Part shown: piece after piece, positions 1 through 7,703 of the stretch
Position numbering within the stretch: the stretch's first letter is position 1
How the letters are laid out: every line of letters starts with the position of its first letter
Source: Filimonas zeae
Lineage (GTDB): Bacteria > Bacteroidota > Bacteroidia > Chitinophagales > Chitinophagaceae
Direction: 5' to 3'
NCBI RefSeq assembly: GCF_014641615.1
Contig: NZ_BMIB01000006.1
Location: 124,001 to 188,000 of the forward strand
DNA: 64,000 nucleotides
Notes under the pieces: model-generated
What the model was told of the DNA's origin: nothing
The model's database searches: none
The model's input: the letters and a program-made list of their open reading frames with translations, nothing else
Translations under genes and position numbers: made by a program

Positions 1-770
1 TTTGCCAGGCGGTTGTAATCCATAATATACAACTGGTTAGAAGGAAACAGGGTGGTAAGGAAGTAGTTAGCCCCCTCTTTGGCATCGCTGCCAATGGCTT
101 TACGCACCTTGGCAGCAGAAGCAGCACGGTGGTGACCATCTGCTATATACGTGCAAGGCACTTCTTTTTCAAACAAGGTGGCTATTTCTTCTACGGCTTT
201 TTCGTCGTTCACAATCCAGATAGTATGCTGAATGTTATCGTCTGCCGTAAAATCGTATACCGGGCTTTTGGCAGCTTTCCATTTTTCTATCAGCGCATCA
301 ATACCCTCGTGGCTGCGGTAGGCTAAAAACACATTACCGGTTTGTGCGCCGGAGGTTTTAATATGGTTAATACGGTCCTGCTCTTTTTCAGGGCGGGTAA
401 ACTCGTGCTTTTTAATAATATCGTTCTCGTAATCATCCACACTGCTTACACCTACCAGGCCGGTCTGGCTTCTGCCATTCATAATCAGCTGGTAGATATA
501 ATAACACTCTTTTGCCTCTCTGAAAAGCAGTTCTCTTTTAACAAAAGCTTCCAGATTTTCTTTGGCCTTTTCGTACACCTGCTGATCGTGAATATCTACC
601 GACTCGGGCAGATCTATCTCACTTTTGGTGATATGTAAAAACGAATTGGGGTTGCCCTGGGTTTCAACTTTAGCCTCCTGGCTGTTGAGTACATCATATG
701 GCTTGCTGGCGATTTGTTTGGCCAGTTGCGCCTGCGGACGTAAGGCCTTGAATGGTTTAATGATTGCCAT
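1..770 (-). CDS. DUF1015 family protein (partial, C-terminus beyond window edge)
   Basis: The reading frame opens at an ATG on the minus strand (768-770) and stays open for 256 codons to the window edge, so the C-terminal part is missing. The N-terminus (MAIIKPFKALRP...) and the ASKPYDVLNSQEA-type segment are characteristic of DUF1015, a family of about 400 residues of unproven function. It begins 21 nt after the serC stop codon on the same strand, so the two are probably co-transcribed. DUF1015 genes are often found beside serC/serA in Bacteroidota, which hints at a link to serine metabolism; that link is inference. Confidence 0.8.
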   Translation of the reverse strand, partial: MAIIKPFKALRPQAQLAKQIASKPYDVLNSQEAKVETQGNPNSFLHITKSEIDLPESVDIHDQQVYEKAKENLEAFVKRELLFREAKECYYIYQLIMNGRSQTGLVGVSSVDDYENDIIKKHEFTRPEKEQDRINHIKTSGAQTGNVFLAYRSHEGIDALIEKWKAAKSPVYDFTADDNIQHTIWIVNDEKAVEEIATLFEKEVPCTYIADGHHRAASAAKVRKAIGSDAKEGANYFLTTLFPSNQLYIMDYNRLA

Positions 771-791
771 TATAGTAAGAGTGGTTAATAA

Positions 792-1862
792 TTAAGCATG
801 TTTGTTTGAAAAATCTTTCATCAGATGGCACATAGCCTCTACGCTGCTCAGTGGCATGGCATTGTACATAGATACGCGTAAACCACCCACACTGCGGTGG
901 CCTTTTACGCCCACCATACCGTTTTGTTTACACAGGTCCAGAAACTCTTTTTCCAGTTCCGGCGTAGGCAGTAAAAATACGGCGTTCATCAGGCTGCGGT
1001 CTTCCTTAGCCACGGTAGGGTTAAACAGCGGCAGACTATCCAGTGTGTTATACAGCAGGTCTGCACGCTCTTTCGCCTTCTGCTCCATAGCCGCTAAACC
1101 ACCATTGGCAATAATCCAGCGCATGGTAAGCATGCTTACATATACCGCAAATACCGGTGGGGTATTTAACAAAGCTTCTGCCTCAATATGCTTGCGATAA
1201 TCCATAATTGGCGGTATGGCCCGGCTAATCTTACCCAGTATATCTTTCTTTACCACTACCAGCGAAACACCTGCAGCACCTATGTTCTTTTGCGCACCCG
1301 CATAAATGAGTGAGAAACGGCTGAAGTCCATGGGGCGGCAGAAGATATCACTGCTCATATCGGCAATCAGCGGCACCTGTGTATCAGGAATATGATGCCA
1401 TTGCGTACCTTCTACCGTGTTATTGGTAGTATAATGCAGGTAAGCAGCATCAGCCGGAATATCCAGCTGCTTATTAATATAAGTATGTTTTTTATCGGCC
1501 GAAGATGCGGCAACAGCCACCTTACCAAACAGCTTCGCTTCTTTAATGGCTTTATCGCCCCAGATACCATTATCGCAATACGCTGCGGTAGCATTCGTAT
1601 CCAGCAGGTTCATGGGCACCTGCATAAACTGGGTGGTAGCACCTCCGTGCAAATACAGCACTTCGTAATCATCACCCAGTTGCATTAATGTTTTTACATG
1701 TTGCTGCGCCTCGCGCAGTACAGCCTCGAAATAAGAGGTACGGTGACCAATTTCCAGAATGGATAATCCTGTGTTGTTAAAGTTGTGAATAGCAGCAGCA
1801 GCTTCGGTAAGTACTTCCTGTGGCAAAATCGAAGGACCTGAATTGAAATTATGCATTTTCAT
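792..1862 (-). CDS. serC: Phosphoserine aminotransferase
   Basis: 356 residues, full length for the class V PLP-dependent aminotransferase SerC, which converts 3-phosphohydroxypyruvate and glutamate to phosphoserine and 2-oxoglutarate in cytosolic serine biosynthesis (and acts in the parallel step of pyridoxal phosphate synthesis). The N-terminal NFNSGPSILP motif, the HGGATTQF segment (residues 72-79), and the PLP lysine K192 in YAGAQKNIG are present. The C-terminal GHRSVGGLRVS substrate-binding segment is intact. It is the first gene of an apparent operon with DUF1015. A TTACTTTG sequence, one mismatch from the Bacteroidota -7 consensus, lies on the minus strand just upstream. Identification is secure. 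Confidence 0.97.
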   Translation of the reverse strand: MKMHNFNSGPSILPQEVLTEAAAAIHNFNNTGLSILEIGHRTSYFEAVLREAQQHVKTLMQLGDDYEVLYLHGGATTQFMQVPMNLLDTNATAAYCDNGIWGDKAIKEAKLFGKVAVAASSADKKHTYINKQLDIPADAAYLHYTTNNTVEGTQWHHIPDTQVPLIADMSSDIFCRPMDFSRFSLIYAGAQKNIGAAGVSLVVVKKDILGKISRAIPPIMDYRKHIEAEALLNTPPVFAVYVSMLTMRWIIANGGLAAMEQKAKERADLLYNTLDSLPLFNPTVAKEDRSLMNAVFLLPTPELEKEFLDLCKQNGMVGVKGHRSVGGLRVSMYNAMPLSSVEAMCHLMKDFSNKHA

Positions 1863-1932
1863 TTCATCAAATTAAGATGCAAAGTAAAGTGTTTTGAAAC
1901 AAAGGGTTGTTAGTATAAACCCTTGTACTGTG

Positions 1933-2574
1933 TTAATCTACATGCGTAACACCACCCGAAACCACAAACTTCATGGCGTCTGAAGCAGAAGTGTTTCTTA
2001 TCGGTCTTACTTTATGTTTGGGAACAATATAAGTTATGCCGGAGATAGCGTAGGAATGCGGCACGTACACCACCACATGATCTTCCAGATCAAAGCGATC
2101 CGCGTTTTCTCCCGTAACAAACCCTACCCGCCACACATCATCCCCATCTACATTTACCAGTACAGGCTGATCAAACTTCTTTTTGTTGCCGGCAAACGCC
2201 TCCATAAAATCTTTCACCGAGGTATAAATAAACCGTACACCCGGTGTTTTTTCCAGTACCTTATCCAGCACATGCACCAGGCGGGTAACCACAAAAGAAG
2301 AAGAAATCCACCCCACCAGCAGCACTATCGCTATCACTACCACAAAACCCAGGCCCGGGGTTCTTTCCAGTTCGCCTGCTGCATTCTGCTCTATCCAGCG
2401 CGGAAACAGGCCATGAATAATATTGGGCAGTATATTATCTACCGCGTTAAACAGCCATACCACGGCAAAAATGGTAATACCAATAGGTGCCAGCACTACC
2501 AACCCCTGTAAAAACAACTGGATCAGCCTGCGCCAGCGAAACCTCACCAATACCCTTTTTCTGCCTATTGACAT
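1933..2574 (-). CDS. DUF502 family membrane protein
   Basis: 213 residues. The N-terminal basic stretch is followed by two predicted transmembrane helices (about residues 20-45, containing VVLAPIGITIFAVVWLF, and 76-98, containing VVVIAIVLLVGWISSSFV). The rest is a soluble domain with PGVRFIYTSVKDF and YVPHSYAISGITYIVP motifs. This is the DUF502 pattern. Function is not established in the family. It lies alone between serC and an unknown gene, with gaps of 70 and 147 nt. Confidence 0.85.
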   Translation of the reverse strand: MSIGRKRVLVRFRWRRLIQLFLQGLVVLAPIGITIFAVVWLFNAVDNILPNIIHGLFPRWIEQNAAGELERTPGLGFVVVIAIVLLVGWISSSFVVTRLVHVLDKVLEKTPGVRFIYTSVKDFMEAFAGNKKKFDQPVLVNVDGDDVWRVGFVTGENADRFDLEDHVVVYVPHSYAISGITYIVPKHKVRPIRNTSASDAMKFVVSGGVTHVD

Positions 2575-2721
2575 TTACCCTGATTTTGATGTAAAAGTAA
2601 CGCACCGTTGGTGCATGCGTAAACTTACCGGTATAAAACATGAAGATTTTGCGGCAGCTGTTTTTTACCAGCAAACAAGCCGCCCCGGCTGGCGGAGGCG
2701 GCTTGTGTAAAAAGCCACTGA

Positions 2722-3357
2722 TTATCTGGCTGCTACTCCGCCAAATACGGCCATATATACTTCACTGTTCTGCCCTACATACTCATCACCGGTGTAACAA
2801 CGGCACATATATTCACGTACCTCTGCTTTGCCTGCCACCTGTAACGGCCTTACATCTTTATAAGGCGTACGTTCTGCATCATCAAGCTTTATCCATTCCT
2901 CTGTGCCATGAAGGCGTGAGTAAATGGAAACTCCCGTTTGGCTACGCTTATTAAAGCCAACTTCCACATACTGAGGATATACATTTAACCGCATGGCCGG
3001 CTGTAACGTTACCTTACTAAATGCCCCTGTGGTAGTAATAATGCCCAAAGCACCGCCTATGTTGCTTGTATACAAAGGGCTTCGTTTCAATATAACCGCA
3101 GCATTGGCAATAAAGCCTACCTCATCGGTGCGTACCTGATTTTTAGACAATATGGCATCTTTGTACTCCTGCTTTTTAAATACCACCAACAGCAGCTTTT
3201 CAATGGCCTTCTGCGCCTTATCCTGCAGTTCTGTAACCTGAGCCGCCGTAAGCCCGGCCGCCGGTCCTGCAGTAATGATCTGCTCTTTAAAATTGTTCAG
3301 CCAGCGTACCAGTTCTGCATCAGCCGACGGAATAAAATAGTTATATGTCTTTTTCAT
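2722..3357 (-). CDS. Conserved-looking hypothetical protein
   Basis: 211 residues, not recognised. The N-terminal half (1-70) is helical and contains LVRWLNNFKEQI and a KAQKAIEKLLLVVFK stretch. The C-terminal half (about 120-205) looks like a beta-rich, fibronectin-like domain (VSIYSRLHGTEEWIKL, then REYMCRCYTGDEYVGQNSE). There is no signal peptide or membrane segment. Composition and codon use match the neighbours, so it is probably a real cytoplasmic protein. It lies downstream of a long non-coding stretch and next to a decayed gene, so this may be a variable spot in the genome. No function is proposed. Confidence 0.7.
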   Translation of the reverse strand: MKKTYNYFIPSADAELVRWLNNFKEQIITAGPAAGLTAAQVTELQDKAQKAIEKLLLVVFKKQEYKDAILSKNQVRTDEVGFIANAAVILKRSPLYTSNIGGALGIITTTGAFSKVTLQPAMRLNVYPQYVEVGFNKRSQTGVSIYSRLHGTEEWIKLDDAERTPYKDVRPLQVAGKAEVREYMCRCYTGDEYVGQNSEVYMAVFGGVAAR

Positions 3358-3790
3358 TGTTTACAATTTGATAGATGATAAAAATCCCGGTTTTATATAG
3401 TCCGGGGCCGGAACAGTTTCCGCATCAGCTGCTGCTTCTTTTGTACAAATCATCCGGAGAAGAAGCGGGCAGATATGCCGGATCGAATGGCCATTCTGGT
3501 ACTGCTCTGTTGCAATGTAAAATTCGAAAGAAGGCGCCGGGCGGCAAAACTTGCGTCGCAAGTGCGTCGGCCTCAAACGCAGTGGTGGCGCGGAAAAAAA
3601 CTTTTAAAAAAATTGAAAAGACAGCAGTGCTGAAAAGGGGGAAAAATTCATTTTATTGATAATCAATCAGATGCGACTATCCAAAACGCAAATCCGGGAC
3701 AAGTCTGACGCAAGTTTTTTTCTGAAACCCTTGCTACACAGGGGCCGCAGACGTCATATAGTTTGTTTTTCAAATGTGTTTTAAGCCATT
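3358..3790. other. Non-coding stretch with inverted ACTTGCG repeats
   Basis: No convincing gene. The stretch contains a 15-nt palindrome, ACTTGCGTCGCAAGT (3549-3563). It also has a 12-nt inverted repeat: AAAACTTGCGTC at 3546-3557 and its reverse complement at 3707-3718, 149 nt apart. Between them lies an A-rich tract (3594-3650). A 71-codon minus-strand frame (3361-3576) ends 3 nt before the next gene but has no recognisable features. Confidence 0.5.
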
Positions 3791-4420
3791 TTAGCGGCCA
3801 AAAAGCCCAAAATGCCACTTTAGCTTTCCATCCGTAAGCTGGGCGGTTCCACCGGCAAGCTTCTGCAAATGCTCCTAAAGCTGCTGATTGCCGTCTGGCA
3901 GTTGGCTCACCACTTCCATAAGTTGTTTCTTTCTGTGCCAGAGCTTTCTGATTGCGCCAGAAAGCTGGTTGCGCACTTTTACAAGTTCTTTACTCCCGTC
4001 CGGAAGTACGGCCATTACCTCATAAAGTTGGTAAATGCCGCCGGAAGGTTAATGGATGCCATGCAGAAGCTGCTGAATTTCATCCGAAAGCTGGGCCGTG
4101 GCATGCAGAAGCTTCAGAATGGCGATTGGCAGCAGCCAGCTATCCAGCTATAACACTATGCGCTTTCCGCCCAGCTCTGCCGTTGCATACAGATTACCGT
4201 GTGTTATATGCCTGAGCTTCTGCTCCATTTCGCCCTGCTTTTCATTTAGTTGCTGGCGCTTTTTGATGGCATGCCAGCGCTTTAGGGCCATTTGCCAAAG
4301 CACCGGATTGCGCCGGAAACACCCCTTATTTCCACGGATAACCAAAACGCTCATCCCTGGCATATAACCATTCAGCCCAAAAAGCCTGCGGAAACTCTAA
4401 GTCACTAAAAAGTTTCCATA
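3791..4420 (-). pseudogene. Decayed gene with 7-codon (heptad) leucine repeats
   Basis: Reading the minus strand in a single frame from 4363 to 3791 gives protein-like sequence broken by three stops: TAG at 4148-4150, TAA at 4049-4051 and TAG at 3875-3877. The first part reads NPVLWQMALKRWHAIKKRQQ, then EKQGEMEQKLRHITHGNLYA. After the first stop it becomes a run of about thirteen 7-residue units mostly ending in Leu (SDEIQQL, LHATAQL, PDGSKEL, VKVRNQL, SGAIRKL, MEVVSQL, PDGNQQL, AGGTAQL), visible in DNA as a 21-bp period. An upstream piece in another frame (EFPQAFWAEWLYARDERFG, to about 4420) looks like the original N-terminus, implying a frameshift near 4330. It is probably a relic of a coiled-coil protein of about 200 residues. 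The parent family is not recognised. Confidence 0.6.
4390..4417. promoter_or_regulatory. Inverted repeat upstream of tetR, candidate operator
   Basis: GGAAACT (4390-4396) and its exact reverse complement AGTTTCC (4411-4417) are separated by 14 nt and lie 30-57 nt before the TetR start codon. TetR-family proteins usually repress their own operon by binding such dyads. A weak -7-like TAGTTTTA follows at 4419-4426. The operator role is inference. The dyad also overlaps the remains of the neighbouring decayed gene. Confidence 0.35.
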
Positions 4421-4446
4421 GTTTTACTCCGGAAAAATTCAACACC

Positions 4447-5067
4447 ATGGAAATAAAAGAAAGGATACTGGAAAAAGCGGAGGAGTTGTTTCTGCGGTTT
4501 GGTGTACGGAGCATTACAATGGATGAGATTGCCAGTCAGTTAGGCATCAGCAAAAAGACGATTTACCAGTCGTTTGCCGATAAGGAGGAGTTGGTTTTTA
4601 TGGTGTTTGACAATCTGTTTAACCATTGCAGCGAAGATTGTGTGCAGGACCGGGCACGGGCAGAAAATGCCATTCACGAATTGTTTCTGGCTATTGACAT
4701 GATGGAAGGGTTTTTAAAAACCATGAACCCTTATATATTATACGACCTGGAAAAATACCACCCGGCCGTATACAAACGCTTTCTCTCTTTCAAACACGGA
4801 TTTCTGTATCAGAGTATCAAAGACAATGTGGAGTGGGGTATTAAAGAAGAGCTGTACAGAACAGATATCAATGTAGAAATCGTAAGCCGGTTCAGAGTTG
4901 GCACAGCCATGTTATCGCTGGATGCAGAAACCTTCCCGCATAATAAATTCTCGGTGTTGGAAGTGGAAATACAGTTGCTGCTACTGTATGCCTACGGCCT
5001 CGCTACCCCTAAAGGAATTAAACTGATACATAAATACAACCAGCAACGTGAAAATAAAAATGTGTAA
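4447..5067 (+). CDS. TetR/AcrR family transcriptional regulator
   Basis: 206 residues. The N-terminal helix-turn-helix spans about residues 8-55 (FGVRSITMDEIASQLGISKK, then TIYQSFADKEELV), the standard TetR DNA-binding domain. The remaining 150 residues are the helical ligand-binding and dimerisation domain, which is not conserved enough to predict a ligand. It is the first gene of the efflux operon and ends at or over the start of the TolC gene, so it most likely senses an efflux substrate and represses the operon. Confidence 0.93.
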   Translation: MEIKERILEKAEELFLRFGVRSITMDEIASQLGISKKTIYQSFADKEELVFMVFDNLFNHCSEDCVQDRARAENAIHELFLAIDMMEGFLKTMNPYILYDLEKYHPAVYKRFLSFKHGFLYQSIKDNVEWGIKEELYRTDINVEIVSRFRVGTAMLSLDAETFPHNKFSVLEVEIQLLLLYAYGLATPKGIKLIHKYNQQRENKNV

Positions 5068-5071
5068 GATT

Positions 5072-6493
5072 ATGAATAAAGCAAGGAGGGTAAACCTGCT
5101 ATTGCTTTGCTGCCTGCTTGCCGCAGGCGCCATTGCCCAGGCACCCGGCGACACTACCCATGCAGTACACACCATGAGTGCGCAGCAGATTGTGGAATAC
5201 GCCCGCAAGAACAATGTACAGGTAAAGAATGCGCTGATTGATTTACAGATTCAACAGCAAACCAACCGGGGCATTACCGCCGCCGCCTACCCGCAACTAA
5301 ACGGCCAGGTAGGAAGCACGTATTACCCCAACATTCCCGTGCAGGTATTTCCCAACTTTATTGCTATGGCTACCTATGGCGTACTGGAGCAGGAGGGTGT
5401 TAAAAATGGCAGTGGCGCCCCTATTACCTCGCCCACCGATTTTGGTTTTGTACAGGCTGCCTTTGGTACCAAATGGAATGCAACCGGCGCCGTAAGCCTT
5501 TCGCAGATATTGTTTGATGGGCAGGTGTTTGTAGGCCTGCAGGCCCGCGAAGCTTCTATTCAATATCAGCAAAAGAATATTGAAATAACAGAAGAGAACA
5601 TTAAGGTAAATGTGTACAAAGTGTATTACCAGCTGGTAGTAAGCAAAACACAAATGGCACAGATAGATGCCAATATTACCCGCGCCAATAAACTGCTGAG
5701 CGATACCAAAGCCCTGCATGAGAATGGCTTTGCAGAACAGTTATCGGTAGACCGCGCCAACGTACAGCTGGCCAACCTGGAAACAGAAAAACTGAAGCTG
5801 CAACGCACTATCGACAATGGTTATACCGGCCTTAAGTTTCTGGTAGGTATGCCGGTGAATGATGTACTGATACTTACCGATACCTTGTCTGATACAGAAA
5901 TACGCAAAGGCATACTGGAAGCCAGTGAATACCAGTACAGCAACCGTAAAGAATATCAGGGGTTAGAATTAGCGCAGAACCTGAATGCCTACAATGTAAA
6001 GCGTTATAAATATGCCTACCTGCCTTCTGTTAACCTGTCCAGCTCGTACGCCAAAAATGCCTTCCGGGATAAGTTTAACTTCTTTGGCCGTGGCGATTGG
6101 TATACTGCCTGGAACATTGGTTTAAACATCAACATTCCCATTTTTGATGGCTTTTTAAAAGCATCCAATGTAAGAAAAGCAGAACTGGAACTGCAAAAGA
6201 CCAACAACCAGCTGGAGAATCTGAAACTGTCTATAGACAACGATGTAGTACAGGCCCGCAACCGCTTTAAAGCAGCCATTACTACACTGGACTATCAGCA
6301 AAAGAACATGCAACTGGCCGAGCAGGTGTATAACCAAACCAAAAAGAAATACGAATCGGGCCTGGCATCTAACACAGATATTACCAATACACAAACAGAC
6401 CTGGTAGGCGCGCAAACCAACTATGTAAGCGCCCTGTACGATGCTGTAATTGCTAAAATTGATTTTCAGAAAGCTACCGGTCAATTACCATAA
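5072..6493 (+). CDS. TolC family outer membrane efflux protein
   Basis: 473 residues from the ATG at 5072, chosen because it gives a compact signal peptide (MNKARRVNLLLLCCLLAAGA) and starts 4 nt after the tetR stop; GTG 5048 and ATG 5060 are alternatives that overlap tetR. Two OEP repeats with long helices are visible (residues about 40-250 and 280-470; QAREASIQYQQKNIEITEEN; KKKYESGLASNTDITNTQTD). It forms the outer membrane channel of the tripartite pump encoded by the next two genes. Confidence 0.93.
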   Translation: MNKARRVNLLLLCCLLAAGAIAQAPGDTTHAVHTMSAQQIVEYARKNNVQVKNALIDLQIQQQTNRGITAAAYPQLNGQVGSTYYPNIPVQVFPNFIAMATYGVLEQEGVKNGSGAPITSPTDFGFVQAAFGTKWNATGAVSLSQILFDGQVFVGLQAREASIQYQQKNIEITEENIKVNVYKVYYQLVVSKTQMAQIDANITRANKLLSDTKALHENGFAEQLSVDRANVQLANLETEKLKLQRTIDNGYTGLKFLVGMPVNDVLILTDTLSDTEIRKGILEASEYQYSNRKEYQGLELAQNLNAYNVKRYKYAYLPSVNLSSSYAKNAFRDKFNFFGRGDWYTAWNIGLNINIPIFDGFLKASNVRKAELELQKTNNQLENLKLSIDNDVVQARNRFKAAITTLDYQQKNMQLAEQVYNQTKKKYESGLASNTDITNTQTDLVGAQTNYVSALYDAVIAKIDFQKATGQLP

Positions 6494-6512
6494 CCATTAT
6501 CAACTCAACTAT

Positions 6513-7658
6513 ATGCAAAAGATATTTCCTGTATTTATAGCAATGATTGCCGTTACACTTACAGCCAGCAGCTGCAAGGAAAAAGATCCGCTGAAAGCGA
6601 AGAAAGAAGAACTGGCCAAACTGAAAACAAAACAGTCTGACCTGAACAAAAACATTACTAAACTGGAAGGCGAGATTGCCAGATTAGACCCCAATGCAGT
6701 ACCCGAAAAACCAAAGCTGGTAAGCATTGATACCGTTACCAACAAGCCTTTCAGCCATTTTATAGAATTACAGGGCCGTGTAGATGCAGAAAACATTGCT
6801 TATGTAACCCCACGCGGCGGTGGCGGCCAGGTAAAAGCAGTGTATGTTAAAAAGGGCGAAAGAGTAAGCAAAGGCCAGCTGCTGTTAAAGCTGGATGATG
6901 CCGTGGCACGCAAACAGATAGCCCAACTGCAAACGCAGTTAGACTATGCCCAAAACCTGTATGAGCGCCGCAACAACCTGTGGAAAGAAAATATAGGCAC
7001 CGAAGTAGAACTGATTACTGCCAAAAACAATGTGGAGCAGGTACAGCGCCAGATGGAGCTGGCCAAAGAGCAACTGGGCTTTAGCAATGTATATGCTGAT
7101 ATGAATGGCGTGGCAGAAGAAGTAACCATACGTGTGGGCGAACTGTTTACAGGCGGCAACCCTGCCAGCGGCATTAAACTGGTAAACACCGGCGATTTAA
7201 AAGTAACCGCACAGGTGCCTGAAAACTATCTGGGCCGTGTTAAACAAGGCGATAACCTGCTGGTAGTATTTCCTGATGTAAACAAAACAATAAACGCCAG
7301 AATAACATTAGCAGGCCAGTTGATTGATGTAAACAGCCGCTCGTTTTATATAGAAGCACGCCTGCCTAACGACAAAGCTTTTAAACCCAACCAGGTTGCG
7401 CTGGTAAAAATACAGGACTATTCCGTGGCACAGGCTGTTACAGCACCTGTAAACACCCTGCAGACTGATGACAAGGGCAAATTTTTACTGGTAGCGGTAA
7501 ACGAAGCCGGCAAGTGGCGCGCTAAAAAACGTCAGGTACAACAGGGCGAACTGTATGGCGACCGTATTGAAATTAAAGAAGGACTGAAAGCCGGTGACCT
7601 GATTATTACCGATGGCTACCAGAGCCTGTACGATGGTCAGTTAATTACCACTAAGTAA
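6513..7658 (+). CDS. RND efflux periplasmic adaptor (membrane fusion protein), lipoprotein
   Basis: 381 residues from the ATG at 6513, chosen because it begins a lipoprotein signal ending in TASSC, with Cys about 22 as the lipidation site. A charged coiled coil (about 25-60, KKEELAKLKTKQSDLNKNI) precedes the barrel-sandwich domain (GGQVKAVYVKKGERVSKGQL), the helical hairpin (QIAQLQTQLDYAQNLYERRN) and the beta-barrel (VNTGDLKVTAQVPENYLG). It bridges the RND pump and the TolC channel. An upstream in-frame ATG at 6450 overlaps tolC and would destroy the signal peptide. Confidence 0.93.
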   Translation: MQKIFPVFIAMIAVTLTASSCKEKDPLKAKKEELAKLKTKQSDLNKNITKLEGEIARLDPNAVPEKPKLVSIDTVTNKPFSHFIELQGRVDAENIAYVTPRGGGGQVKAVYVKKGERVSKGQLLLKLDDAVARKQIAQLQTQLDYAQNLYERRNNLWKENIGTEVELITAKNNVEQVQRQMELAKEQLGFSNVYADMNGVAEEVTIRVGELFTGGNPASGIKLVNTGDLKVTAQVPENYLGRVKQGDNLLVVFPDVNKTINARITLAGQLIDVNSRSFYIEARLPNDKAFKPNQVALVKIQDYSVAQAVTAPVNTLQTDDKGKFLLVAVNEAGKWRAKKRQVQQGELYGDRIEIKEGLKAGDLIITDGYQSLYDGQLITTK

Positions 7659-7703
7659 ACAGCCTGTGCCACGCACAGCATTTTACACCCAACAACTTGT
7701 TTC

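Noticed and set aside
3361..3576. 71-codon minus-strand frame ending 3 nt before the 211-residue unknown gene
   Set aside because: Coupling-like spacing is attractive, but the sequence has no recognisable domain, its start overlaps the inverted-repeat region, and nothing supports translation.
3869..4153. Plus-strand 94-codon frame with K-L heptads
   Set aside because: It is the mirror of the minus-strand repeats; the minus translation gives hydrophilic, helix-like units (PDGSKEL, SGAIRKL) and continues into a protein-like N-terminus, so the minus strand is the original coding strand.
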